The translations under genes and the position numbers were made by a program. A stretch of 64,000 bases of DNA from an uncultured Muribaculum sp. (GTDB lineage: Bacteria > Bacteroidota > Bacteroidia > Bacteroidales > Muribaculaceae): positions 1 to 64,000 of the forward strand of contig CAJTSJ010000004.1 of assembly GCA_910578785.1 (NCBI GenBank), in the 5' to 3' direction. Positions 34,581 to 43,194 of this stretch are shown one piece after another (the stretch's first letter is position 1; each line of letters begins with the position of its first letter). A model generated the notes under the pieces. That model saw only the letters and a program-made list of their open reading frames with translations. It was not told the origin of the DNA and made no database searches.

Positions 34581-35552
34581 ATGACTGACAACACCATTCA
34601 AGCACCGCACGAGCGGTCATTTGCCGACGTCATACGCGGAACCCTGCGCGGAGCCGGCCAAGTCATGTTCCAGGACAATGCCTGGACCGGTCTGTTAATA
34701 ATGATAGGTATATTCTGGGGGTCATACTTCGCCGACGGCAAACCCGCTCCGCTGGTAGCCTGGGGGGCGCTTGTCGGACTCATAGTATCGACCGCGGCGG
34801 GCTATCTGTTTGAATCCAGGAACGACGGCGACCAGGGCCTCTGGGGATTCAACGGCATTCTGGTAGGATGCGCCGTATTCACATTCCTCGGCAACACCGT
34901 ATGGGCATGGACAGCCATGATTCTCGGCTCGGCCATGACTGTAATAGCCAGGCGGGCCTTCAACAATGTGTTCGCTCCGTTCAACACCACGTCCTATACA
35001 TTCCCGTTCATAGCGGTATCGTGGGCCATTCTGCTTTCGGCACGACTCATGGGCGAACTTCCTCCGGTAGGCGAGGCCACAGCCATCTTCCCTACCGAAA
35101 TCACATCACCCGAACTGTCGTTCACATTCCCCGAACTGATTAAATACTGGCTGAGAGGCATCTCGCAGGTATTCCTTGTCGATTCATGGGTGACCGGCAT
35201 AATATTCATCGTAGCGCTTGCCGTCTGCAGCCGATGGGCGGCCGCGTGGGCCATGATTGCATCTGCCCTTGCGTTGCTCGTGGCCATTCTGTTCAATGCC
35301 GACCATGTCGACATCGTAAACGGACTGTTCGGCTATTCGCCGGTACTTACAGGCATTGCGCTCGGGTGCACCTTCTACAAGCCCGGTGTAAAGGTATTTC
35401 TCTACGCCCTTGCCGGGGTCATATTCACAGTGTTCGTCCAGGCGGCCATGTACGTGTTCCTTTTCCCGGTAGGCATAGCCACACTGACAGCCCCCTTCTG
35501 CGTAGCCACATGGATTTTCATGCTGCCTATGTATAAGCTCGACAATAAATAA
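34581..35552 (+). CDS. urea transporter (UT family)
   Basis: Inner-membrane channel-type transporter that admits urea for the adjoining urease. The 323-residue protein has about ten membrane segments arranged as two repeats, each with an LxxP-related motif region (the first around NTTSYTFPFIAV, the second near TAPFCVATWIFMLP), and the family start GAGQVMFQDNAWTGLL. Located directly after ureD in the same operon, so function in urea uptake is well supported by both family and context. Confidence 0.93.
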   Translation: MTDNTIQAPHERSFADVIRGTLRGAGQVMFQDNAWTGLLIMIGIFWGSYFADGKPAPLVAWGALVGLIVSTAAGYLFESRNDGDQGLWGFNGILVGCAVFTFLGNTVWAWTAMILGSAMTVIARRAFNNVFAPFNTTSYTFPFIAVSWAILLSARLMGELPPVGEATAIFPTEITSPELSFTFPELIKYWLRGISQVFLVDSWVTGIIFIVALAVCSRWAAAWAMIASALALLVAILFNADHVDIVNGLFGYSPVLTGIALGCTFYKPGVKVFLYALAGVIFTVFVQAAMYVFLFPVGIATLTAPFCVATWIFMLPMYKLDNK

Positions 35553-35580
35553 GGATATTCTACAATAAACACACACATCT

Positions 35581-36267
35581 ATGAAACGCGTGATAATGCT
35601 CCGGCACGGCCAGAGCCAGTGGAATCTTGAAAACAGATTCACAGGATGGACCGATGTCGAACTGACCGACATCGGTCGGGAAGAAGCCCGTGAGGCAGGT
35701 GAAAAAATGCTTCAAGCCGGATTGCTCCCGGACTACTACTTCACCTCATATCTCAAACGCGCCATACACACACTCGAAATAGCCGCTACGGCAATGGACC
35801 GATGCTGGATTCCGGTGATAAAGGACTGGCACCTGAACGAACGGCACTACGGAGCGCTCCAGGGACTTAACAAGGCCGAGACGGCGGCCAAGTTCGGCGA
35901 CGAGCAGGTGCACATCTGGCGACGCAGTTTCGATGTGGCACCTCCGGCGCTGACCCTCGACGACGGACGCTATCCCGGCAATGAAGGCCGATATGCAGGG
36001 CTGGCATTCGAAGAGCTGCCCCTGACCGAATCGCTAAAAGACACAATAGCACGCGTCAGACCATGCTGGGCAGAAATCATAGAGCCGAAACTGATGCTCT
36101 ACAGCACCGTCCTGATAGCGGCCCACGGCAACAGCCTCCGCGCACTGGCCAAGATGATGCTTCATCTGTCAGACGAGGAGATAGTCAGCGTCGAGATACC
36201 CACAGGCAAGCCATGGGTGTTCGAGCTTGACGACAACCTTGGAGTTAAAAAAGAATATTATATTTAG
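35581..36267 (+). CDS. gpmA: 2,3-bisphosphoglycerate-dependent phosphoglycerate mutase
   Basis: Interconverts 3- and 2-phosphoglycerate in glycolysis and gluconeogenesis. The 228-residue protein has the phosphohistidine motif LRHGQSQWN (His9), the FTGWTDVELTDIG segment, RHYGALQGLNK and the second catalytic AAHGNSLRA. It is some 20 residues shorter than E. coli GpmA, the loss being near the C-terminus, a common variant. It follows the urea transporter gene by 28 bases and ends at the terminator at 36287-36332, so it may be the last gene of the urease transcript. Confidence 0.92.
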   Translation: MKRVIMLRHGQSQWNLENRFTGWTDVELTDIGREEAREAGEKMLQAGLLPDYYFTSYLKRAIHTLEIAATAMDRCWIPVIKDWHLNERHYGALQGLNKAETAAKFGDEQVHIWRRSFDVAPPALTLDDGRYPGNEGRYAGLAFEELPLTESLKDTIARVRPCWAEIIEPKLMLYSTVLIAAHGNSLRALAKMMLHLSDEEIVSVEIPTGKPWVFELDDNLGVKKEYYI

Positions 36268-36286
36268 GAGCCGGTTCTTAAGTAAC

Positions 36287-36332
36287 TAAGACTTGCATTT
36301 TTTTCAAAAAATATTTGCAAGTCTTATTTTTT
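36287..36332 (+). terminator. terminator of the urease/gpmA transcript
   Basis: Arms TAAGACTTGCA (36287-36297) and TGCAAGTCTTA (36316-36326) with an 18-base A/T loop and a following T-run. Its right arm contains the -33 element of the next promoter. Confidence 0.85.
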
Positions 36333-36345
36333 GCCCATACCTTTG
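36314..36345 (+). promoter_or_regulatory. promoter of the SPFH gene
   Basis: TTTG (36314-36317), 20 bases, TACCTTTG (36338-36345): exact pattern. The -33 element lies inside the preceding terminator stem. Confidence 0.7.
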
Positions 36346-36409
36346 CAGTAGTGTAGCCAAGTACACCGCCATAATTTTAATCATTACTAACTGTTTAAAC
36401 TTTTCAACC

Positions 36410-37297
36410 ATGCCAAACTCTCAATACGAATACCGTGGCATCTGCATCAATGGATTCCTGATGCTGTTCATCCAGATAGCTACCGCAGTCCTGGCCGTAT
36501 GGCTTATCAAGTCCGGCTCTACGTTTCAAAGTGCCATAGGAATTATTATCAGTTTATTGTGGGCCATAGCCGTCAAAGGCTACATCATGCTTGAGCCTAA
36601 CGAATCGATGGTGCTTGTATTCTTTGGAAAATACAGCGGTACATTCTACAAAGTCGGCTACCACTGGATAAACCCCTTCCTCACCACAAAAAAGATATCG
36701 CTGCGTATACGCAACCTCGACGTGGACCCGATAAAGGTCAACGACAAAGTGGGCAACCCCATATTGATAGGCCTCGTGCTTGTATGGAAAATAAAGGATA
36801 CCTACCGGGCAGTCTTCGACCTTGATTCGCGAGGCACCAACATCAACGCCAGCACACAGACTTTCGTGGCCATACAGAGCGACGCGGCCTTGCGCGAGGT
36901 GGCCGGAAAGTATGCCTACGACGACGAGCATGGACAGGAACATGAACTTACACTACGCGGAGGCGGCGAGGAGATCAACGACCAGCTTGAACACAAGCTA
37001 AACGAACGCCTGGCCATGGCCGGCATAGAGGTGGTGGAAGCACGCATCAACTACCTGGCCTATGCGCCTGAAATAGCGGCGGTAATGCTACGCCGCCAGC
37101 AGGCGTCGGCCATAATCAGCGCCCGCGAAAAGATTGTAGAGGGCGCCGTATCTATGGTCAAGCTCGCACTGAACCGTCTGGAAGAGGACAACGTAGTACA
37201 GCTCGACAACGAGCGCAAGGCTTTGATGATAGGCAACCTGCTCGTTGTGCTTTGTGCCGACGATGCGGCCCAGCCTGTAGTGAACGCAGGCAATTAA
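36410..37297 (+). CDS. SPFH-domain (stomatin/prohibitin-like) membrane protein
   Basis: From 36410 the product has 295 residues. Two hydrophobic stretches near the N-terminus (about 13-55) anchor it, followed by an SPFH/band-7 domain (EPNESMVLVFFGKYSGTF, GYHWINPF, RIRNLDVDP) and a helical oligomerisation region with RRQQASAIISAREKIVEGA. These proteins form membrane scaffolds that organise proteases or lipid domains; the specific role is unknown. An in-frame ATG at 36293 would overlap the terminator and promoter, so it is rejected. It has its own promoter and terminator. Confidence 0.88.
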   Translation: MPNSQYEYRGICINGFLMLFIQIATAVLAVWLIKSGSTFQSAIGIIISLLWAIAVKGYIMLEPNESMVLVFFGKYSGTFYKVGYHWINPFLTTKKISLRIRNLDVDPIKVNDKVGNPILIGLVLVWKIKDTYRAVFDLDSRGTNINASTQTFVAIQSDAALREVAGKYAYDDEHGQEHELTLRGGGEEINDQLEHKLNERLAMAGIEVVEARINYLAYAPEIAAVMLRRQQASAIISAREKIVEGAVSMVKLALNRLEEDNVVQLDNERKALMIGNLLVVLCADDAAQPVVNAGN

Positions 37298-37319
37298 CCG
37301 TTGCATAATCACAGGACAT

Positions 37320-37362
37320 GCACCGCCTTCGAAACTTTTTTCGCGGGCGGTGCAACTTTTTT
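37320..37362 (+). terminator. terminator after the SPFH gene
   Basis: GCACCGCC (37320-37327) pairs with GGCGGTGC (37346-37353), with an inner CGAAA/TTTCG stem, followed by ACTTTTTT. Confidence 0.88.
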
Positions 37363-37413
37363 ACCGTCCCGCGCATCAAAGGATAAAACAAACAAAACAA
37401 ACATAGCGCAAAT

Positions 37414-38091
37414 ATGAAATCATTCCTTCTTTGTATTCTCGCAGGTATGGTCCTGCTGATATCCACCGGATGTATACGCAACCACGGTTCACTTGACCGC
37501 GAGCAGCTGAAAAGCGAGCTCGAAGAGAGCCTTAACGAAGTCTTGGCCGGCATCAACGACTCAAGTTTTCAAAAAATAGTCATCGAGTCAATCGAAGCCG
37601 ACTCGGAATATGATATATCAACCGGCGAGCCTAAATATGAAAAACCCGGAGTGGTCAAGGTAGATGTCCATATCGACCGGAGCATGCCCGACGACTGGTT
37701 TGTAGGCTATGTCGCACTCGTAGCCGTAGCCACCGGACCGCTTGTCCCCATAGCCATCGTATTCATAATCTGCTTCTTCATATTCAAGTCTAAACGCGAC
37801 CGCAACCGTCTCATAGCGTCAGCCATGGAACACGGCTACAGCCTTCCCGCCGAATTTCTCGTACCGCGGCAGGTTCCGAGGGTCAGACTTCAGTCGGCAA
37901 TAAACTATCTGGCGTGGGGTATCGGAATATTTATATTTTTTCAAGCCGTAGGGTGGGAAGAAGTGTCGCCGCTGATGCTGATTCCAATAATCATCGGTCT
38001 CGGAAAACTAATTGCATATTGCATCTACGAGCTGCCGTCGATAATCAACAAATACAAGACCAACCGACCGACAGACTGCGATGCTGACTAA
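37414..38091 (+). CDS. DUF6249-type membrane lipoprotein of an ECF sigma operon
   Basis: A 225-residue envelope protein: lipobox-like LISTGC near residue 20, a charged periplasmic or linker segment, then membrane helices at about 108-130 and two more near 168-210. It resembles the DUF6249 proteins found before ECF sigma genes in Bacteroidetes. Its last 11 bases overlap the sigma-factor start, so the two are translated together; a role in controlling the sigma factor is likely but inferred. No clear promoter motif was found upstream. Confidence 0.65.
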   Translation: MKSFLLCILAGMVLLISTGCIRNHGSLDREQLKSELEESLNEVLAGINDSSFQKIVIESIEADSEYDISTGEPKYEKPGVVKVDVHIDRSMPDDWFVGYVALVAVATGPLVPIAIVFIICFFIFKSKRDRNRLIASAMEHGYSLPAEFLVPRQVPRVRLQSAINYLAWGIGIFIFFQAVGWEEVSPLMLIPIIIGLGKLIAYCIYELPSIINKYKTNRPTDCDAD

Positions 38092-38608
38092 ATGGGAAGA
38101 ACTTCAGCTGATAGCCCGATGCGCGGCCGGCGACGACCGGCGCGCATTCGGACGTCTGGTTGAAGAATACAACGACGGACTGCGTCGCTTCCTGTTGAAC
38201 CTTACCCTCGGCGACTCATCGCTAACCGACGACCTCGCCCAGGACACGTTTCTGAAAGCATACCTGGCGATTCGCTCGTTTCAGGGTCTTGCCAAATTCA
38301 GGACGTGGCTATACCGGATAGCCTGCAACGAGTACTACGCATACGTCAGACGACGGCACGAACTCGCCACAGACGACCCTTCGGGTTATTCGCCGGACGA
38401 AGGTTTTGACTCCGAACAGATCAGCGACGCAAAACTCGACATCGAAAGATGCATGGCGACGCTCTCCGACACGGAACGAAGCGTGGTGCTGCTCTTCTAC
38501 CTCGAAGACCAGCCGATAAAGACCATCTGCAAGATTACCGGACTGCCGGAAGGCACCGTAAAATCGCACCTCAACCGCGCCAAGACAAAAATGGCCAAGG
38601 TATTTTAG
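38081..38608 (+). CDS. ECF-type RNA polymerase sigma factor
   Basis: A 175-residue extracytoplasmic-function sigma-70 factor. Region 2 covers about residues 15-90 (FGRLVEEYNDGLRRFL, DDLAQDTFLKAYL, FRTWLYRIACNEYY); region 4 covers about 120-172 (MATLSDTERSVVLLFYLED, TGLPEGTVKSHLNRAKTKM). It overlaps the preceding membrane-protein gene and is followed after 16 bases by a small two-helix membrane protein, giving a three-gene module in which the flanking membrane proteins probably act as sensor or anti-sigma. Target promoters are unknown. Confidence 0.92.
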   Translation: MLTKWEELQLIARCAAGDDRRAFGRLVEEYNDGLRRFLLNLTLGDSSLTDDLAQDTFLKAYLAIRSFQGLAKFRTWLYRIACNEYYAYVRRRHELATDDPSGYSPDEGFDSEQISDAKLDIERCMATLSDTERSVVLLFYLEDQPIKTICKITGLPEGTVKSHLNRAKTKMAKVF

Positions 38609-38624
38609 ATACTCCTAAAACAAT

Positions 38625-38954
38625 ATGATTATGCAAAAAACGGAAACCGACATAAAAAGACTGATGCAGGAAAGACTTCCGCAGGCCCCGAAATCGGAAT
38701 GGTTCACAAGAAAAGTCATGAACCGTCTCCCGGAAAAACGCCGTCAGACCTATAGCTGGATTGAATATATCTCCTACGCCATAGCCCTCATCATATATAT
38801 AGGCGCATGGATTCCTCTGCTTGACGGGATAAGGACATCCGACACCGTGACCATAAACGACCTGATATCGGCAGTCACGCTTGCCGGCATCGGACTGAGC
38901 ATGACCCTCGGATTCATGCTGCCGCAAATCCGCAGGTGGATACGCTATCTATGA
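38625..38954 (+). CDS. small membrane protein of the ECF sigma operon
   Basis: A 109-residue protein with a charged cytosolic N-terminal half (KRLMQERLPQAPKSEWFTRKVMNRLP) and two membrane helices (about 45-65 and 78-98). Size, topology and location after an ECF sigma gene suit an anti-sigma-type regulator, though no zinc-finger motif is present. Met3 at 38631 is an alternative start. Confidence 0.7.
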   Translation: MIMQKTETDIKRLMQERLPQAPKSEWFTRKVMNRLPEKRRQTYSWIEYISYAIALIIYIGAWIPLLDGIRTSDTVTINDLISAVTLAGIGLSMTLGFMLPQIRRWIRYL

Positions 38955-38980
38955 CGGCGGATTTGCTAAAAAAACCTTTT

Positions 38981-38996
38981 TATGTTTTGTAACATA
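38981..38996. promoter_or_regulatory. 6-4-6 palindrome upstream of the EF-G2 gene
   Basis: TATGTT-TTGT-AACATA is a perfect inverted repeat 91 bases before the start codon. Its form suits a dimeric regulator such as a Crp/Fnr-family protein. No TAnnTTTG promoter is visible in this gap, consistent with an activator-dependent promoter. Confidence 0.45.
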
Positions 38997-39086
38997 TATT
39001 GGAGAATAGGAATTGTCGAAAAAAATTAATAATTTGCGAAACGAATTAATTAACACGATTATTCACAATAAAAACTCTCTAATAAC

Positions 39087-41243
39087 ATGAAGGTTTACCA
39101 AACTAACGAGATCAAGAACATAGCCCTGCTTGGTAGCAAAGGCTCCGGGAAAACCACACTCGCTGAAGCGATGCTTTTCGAGTGTGGAGTTATAAAACGC
39201 CGCGGCACCATTGACGGTAAAAACACCGTCAGCGACTATTTTCCGGTGGAGAAGGAGTATGGCTACTCTGTATTCTCTACCATTTTTTATGCCGAATTCG
39301 GAGGCAAGAAGCTCAACGTCATCGACTGCCCGGGAGCCGACGACTTCGTAGGCAATGCCATCACAGCCCTCAACGTGACAGACACCGGCGTCATCGTCAT
39401 CAACGGTCAATACGGCGTGGAAGTCGGCACTCAGAACATATTCCGTACCACCGCATCGCTTAAGAAGCCTGTAATCTTCGCCCTCAACCAGCTCGACGGC
39501 GAAAAGGCCGACTACGAAAACGTGATCGAGCAGATGACCGAGATTTTCGGCCCGAAAGTGACCGCAATCCAATACCCCATCAATGCCGGTCCGGGCTTCA
39601 ACGCCATGATCGACGTTCTTCTCATGAAGAAGTATTCATGGGGACCCGACGGAGGCGTGCCCACTATCGAAGAGATTCCGGCAGAGGAGCATGACCGCGC
39701 CCAGGAACTTCACCAGAAGCTCGTGGAGGCGGCCGCCGAAAACGACGAGACCCTCATGGAAAAATTCTTCGACCAGGGCCATCTCACCGAAGACGAAATG
39801 CGCGAAGGTATCCGCAAAGGTTTGGTAGACCGTTCGATATATCCGGTGTTCTGCGTCAGCGCGACCAAGGACATGGGCGTACGCCGCATGATGGAGTTCC
39901 TCGGCAACGTGGTTCCCTTCGTTGAAGACATGCCCGCTCCCGTCGACACCAAGGGCGAAGAAATCAAGCCCGACAGCAACGGTCCGCTGTCGCTCTTCAT
40001 GTTCAAGACCACCGTCGAGCCGCATATCGGCGAAGTCAGCTACTTCAAAGTGATGAGCGGCACCCTTACTCCGGGAGTCGACCTGAACAACATCGACCGC
40101 GAATCAAAGGAGCGCGTAGCCCAGATATTCTGCGTGTGCGGCCAGATCAAGACTCCGGTCGACAAGCTGTGTGCAGGCGACATCGGCGCAACTGTCAAGC
40201 TCAAGGATGCCCGTACAGGCAACACCCTCGACGAAAAGGGATGCGAATACAAGTTTGACTTCATCAAATATCCCGCGCCGAAGTATCAGCGCGCCATCCG
40301 TCCGGTGACAGAGAGCGATGCAGAAAAGCTGAGCGAAATCCTCACCCGCATGCACGAAGAGGATCCTACCTGGGAAGTGGTTCAGTCCAAGGAACTGAAG
40401 CAGACCATACTTTCAGGACAGGGCGAATTCCACCTCCGTACACTCAAGTGGCGTGTTGAGAACAACGATAAACTCCCCATCATATTCGAAGAACCCAAAA
40501 TCCCCTACCGCGAGACCATCACCAAGGCCGCACGCGCCGACTACCGCCACAAGAAGCAGTCGGGAGGCGCCGGACAGTTCGGTGAAGTCCACCTGATCAT
40601 CGAGCCTTACTATGAAGGCATGCCTGCTCCCGACACCTACAAGTTCGGCAACCAGGAATTCAAGATGAGCGTACGCGACACTCAGGAGATTCCTCTGGAC
40701 TGGGGAGGCAAGCTTGTAGTACATAACTGCATCGTGGGCGGTGCCATCGACGCCCGCTTCATACCCGCCATCGTCAAGGGCCTTATGGACCGTATGGAGC
40801 AAGGTCCGCTGACCGGATCCTATGCCCGCGACGTACGTGTATGCATATATGACGGAAAGATGCACCCGGTTGACTCTAACGAAATATCGTTCCGCCTCGC
40901 AGGCCGCAACGCCTTCAGCGAAGCATTCCGCAACGCCAATCCGAAGATTCTCGAACCCGTCTACGACGTTGACGTGATGGTTCCGGCCGACGTGATGGGC
41001 GATGTCATGAGCGACCTTCAGGGACGCCGTGCCATCATCATGGGTATGTCGAGTGAAAACGGCTTTGAAAAGATTTCAGCCAAGGTTCCCCTGAAAGAGA
41101 TGTCGTCATACTCGACCGCACTAAGCTCAATCACCGGCGGACGCTCTTCATTCACCATGAAGTTCGCATCTTATGAACTCGTTCCGTCAGACGTTCAGGA
41201 GAAACTCCTTAAGGCATACGCCGAACAGAACGCCGACGAATAA
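39087..41243 (+). CDS. fusA2: elongation factor G2 (GTPase-deficient type)
   Basis: A 718-residue EF-G paralogue with all five domains, needed for ribosomal translocation. The P-loop GSKGSGKTT (16-24) is present, but the switch II motif reads DCPGADDF (80-87): the catalytic His of DTPGH is Ala84. Switch I lacks RGITI (EYGYS instead), and NKxD is NQLD (134-137). This matches the Bacteroides EF-G2 described as promoting translocation without GTP hydrolysis during carbon starvation and gut colonisation. Here it is a single gene with a palindrome upstream (38981-38996) and a hairpin downstream. Confidence 0.88.
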   Translation: MKVYQTNEIKNIALLGSKGSGKTTLAEAMLFECGVIKRRGTIDGKNTVSDYFPVEKEYGYSVFSTIFYAEFGGKKLNVIDCPGADDFVGNAITALNVTDTGVIVINGQYGVEVGTQNIFRTTASLKKPVIFALNQLDGEKADYENVIEQMTEIFGPKVTAIQYPINAGPGFNAMIDVLLMKKYSWGPDGGVPTIEEIPAEEHDRAQELHQKLVEAAAENDETLMEKFFDQGHLTEDEMREGIRKGLVDRSIYPVFCVSATKDMGVRRMMEFLGNVVPFVEDMPAPVDTKGEEIKPDSNGPLSLFMFKTTVEPHIGEVSYFKVMSGTLTPGVDLNNIDRESKERVAQIFCVCGQIKTPVDKLCAGDIGATVKLKDARTGNTLDEKGCEYKFDFIKYPAPKYQRAIRPVTESDAEKLSEILTRMHEEDPTWEVVQSKELKQTILSGQGEFHLRTLKWRVENNDKLPIIFEEPKIPYRETITKAARADYRHKKQSGGAGQFGEVHLIIEPYYEGMPAPDTYKFGNQEFKMSVRDTQEIPLDWGGKLVVHNCIVGGAIDARFIPAIVKGLMDRMEQGPLTGSYARDVRVCIYDGKMHPVDSNEISFRLAGRNAFSEAFRNANPKILEPVYDVDVMVPADVMGDVMSDLQGRRAIIMGMSSENGFEKISAKVPLKEMSSYSTALSSITGGRSSFTMKFASYELVPSDVQEKLLKAYAEQNADE

Positions 41244-41278
41244 ACAGGAGCAATAATACCCTGAATAAAACCGAGAGA

Positions 41279-41308
41279 GATGGCCGGAGCGAATCGACTC
41301 CGGCCATC
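41279..41308 (+). terminator. hairpin after the EF-G2 gene
   Basis: Perfect 11-base arms GATGGCCGGAG (41279-41289) and CTCCGGCCATC (41298-41308). The T-content behind it is modest. Confidence 0.65.
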
Positions 41309-41407
41309 GACATTTATTACGGCCGGACATTGTCTACCACATATACTGTCCGATTTCTAACACACCAGTTTTCAGCCAACCATTAATTACTAAAAGTTTA
41401 ATTTTTT

Positions 41408-41423
41408 TGGCACAGAATTTGCT
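41408..41423 (+). promoter_or_regulatory. sigma-54 type -24/-12 promoter
   Basis: TGGCAC-AGAAT-TTGCT matches the consensus TGGCAC-N5-TTGCW at every fixed base, with ten bases between GG (41409-41410) and GC (41421-41422). Initiation would fall near 41433, about 30 bases before the ATG at 41465. A weak housekeeping -7 (TATATTTC, 41425-41432) overlaps but has no -33 partner. Confidence 0.6.
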
Positions 41424-41464
41424 ATATATTTCAATGAATCAAAACAACAAAAAAACATTCAGTA

Positions 41465-43081
41465 ATGAAAACATCCCTGATCATTATCGCGCTGGCCTAC
41501 ATAATCGGCCCTGCGAGACTGTCGGCACAAGACATCCACAAATCTGTTACCATCGGGAACGGTACTTCGCTGGCCTCGCAGATTCCTGCCAACGAACGAT
41601 TCAAAATCACCTCTCTTGACATCAAAAGCCACGACGACACTACCCTGACTCCGGAAGATACGGAGTATCTGGTCAGCTGGCTCGGAAACGACTCCTGTAA
41701 AGTCGAGGAAATTTCTCTGCCGTGGCTTGACGGAGCACTGAGCGGAAACGAGCTTGCCTCGAAATCAGTGAAAAGAATCACCTACGACTTCTTCAGCATA
41801 ATGAACGGAGGGACATTCAACGGATGCCCCAACCTCGAAGAGGTAGTCTTCACCGGTCCTATAGGCCATATCGACGGCTACGTATTCAACGACTGTCCGA
41901 AACTCAAGACCATACGCTTCCTCGGGCCGGTATTCTCCACCGGGGGTGAACAATTTGTCAAAAACTGCCCTGAACTCGAGACGATAGAAATCGACGGCAT
42001 ATTTTACAAAAACGGTTTGGGCGACGCCGTCGACTGTCCGAAATTCAAGGGCTACGATGTCCGCGGAATTGTAGTCGAAAGCTATACGAACGCCATCAAA
42101 GCCACTCCGGAGGATGAATACAGACAATTCACACAGCTCGCCCCGAAAGTAGAGCAGTCGCTTTTCTGGATTGACCGTGTAGCGTTCTGCAACAACGATT
42201 GGCATCAGGCTCTCGCCATCAAGCAGGTCGGCAACGCCAAGGCTATAGCGGAGGCAATCGGACGCGACGACCTGGCCAACAAGCTTGATTCAGTGCGCTC
42301 CACGCGCCTCAAAAACCGAAAAAGTTCATACCTCGAACTGCTGAAATCATCAGGCAAATACACCCGCGACTTCAAGTATGCGCCGGCCGACGATCCGCTA
42401 CTCGAACGTACCCGCAAATATTTCAACCTCGACAGCATCGCGGGCGACGGCGACGATGTGTCAAAAATCAAAAATCTGCTCTATTGGGTCCACGACCTCG
42501 TGCGCCACGACGGCAGTTCCAACTGGCCCGACTGCAAATTCAATATCCCTGACCTTTATGAAAAGGCACAAAAGGAGGGAAGAGGCTATAACTGTCGCTT
42601 CATGGCCATGATGCTTGCAGAAGCCCTACTCGCAGAAGGAATTCCTGCACGTTATCTGACATGCCAGTCACAGGCCTACAATCTCGACGACGACTGCCAC
42701 GTGATTACTGTAGCGTGGAGCGACTCACTCGGCAAATGGGTTTGGGTAGATCCGACCTTCGCGGCTTTCGTAACCGACGAGAACGGACTAATGCTTCACC
42801 CCGGAGAAGTCCGCGAACGCCTCATCGACGGCCGTCCGCTCGTGCTCAACGAGGATGCCAATTGGAACCACTCGATAAAACAGACAAAGGAAGGCTACCT
42901 CGAAAACTACATGGCCAAGAATCTGTACATAATCTCGGCAAACAGCGTCAACCGGTCGCAACCTGAAGGCGCTTACGAACAGGGACAGGGACATCAGATA
43001 TCATTGATTCCGGAAGGATGTGTCTTCTCAGGCGGTAATACAACCACCGATGCCGACTACTTCTGGCAAAGCCCACGTTGA
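41465..43081 (+). CDS. secreted LRR and transglutaminase-like protein
   Basis: A 538-residue exported protein of unknown function with signal peptide ending LSAQ. Residues about 85-190 are BspA-type leucine-rich repeats (CPNLEEVVFTGPIGHI, CPKLKTIRFLGPV, CPELETIEIDGI). The C-terminal part is a transglutaminase-like domain with candidate triad Cys377 (GYNCRFMA), His412 (CHVITV) and Asp429 (VWVDPTF). BspA repeats commonly bind host or cell-surface proteins. It is preceded by an exact sigma-54 promoter match and ends near the convergent terminator at 43123-43165. It is unrelated in layout to the transglutaminase-like lipoprotein at 18427. Confidence 0.78.
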   Translation: MKTSLIIIALAYIIGPARLSAQDIHKSVTIGNGTSLASQIPANERFKITSLDIKSHDDTTLTPEDTEYLVSWLGNDSCKVEEISLPWLDGALSGNELASKSVKRITYDFFSIMNGGTFNGCPNLEEVVFTGPIGHIDGYVFNDCPKLKTIRFLGPVFSTGGEQFVKNCPELETIEIDGIFYKNGLGDAVDCPKFKGYDVRGIVVESYTNAIKATPEDEYRQFTQLAPKVEQSLFWIDRVAFCNNDWHQALAIKQVGNAKAIAEAIGRDDLANKLDSVRSTRLKNRKSSYLELLKSSGKYTRDFKYAPADDPLLERTRKYFNLDSIAGDGDDVSKIKNLLYWVHDLVRHDGSSNWPDCKFNIPDLYEKAQKEGRGYNCRFMAMMLAEALLAEGIPARYLTCQSQAYNLDDDCHVITVAWSDSLGKWVWVDPTFAAFVTDENGLMLHPGEVRERLIDGRPLVLNEDANWNHSIKQTKEGYLENYMAKNLYIISANSVNRSQPEGAYEQGQGHQISLIPEGCVFSGGNTTTDADYFWQSPR

Positions 43082-43122
43082 CCCCACGCAGACAGCGTCA
43101 GGCAACCGACGCCAAGAAAAAG

Positions 43123-43165
43123 CAACAAGGGCGCGCACAAATTTACAATGTGCGCGCTCTTGTTG
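43123..43165. terminator. bidirectional terminator between convergent genes
   Basis: Seventeen-base arms (43123-43139 and 43149-43165, one G-U pair) with a nine-base loop. On the minus strand it is followed by CTTTTTCTT; on the plus strand a T-run comes 15 bases later. Confidence 0.85.
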
Positions 43166-43194
43166 GTGTGCAATGTGTCTTTTTAACGTTCCGC

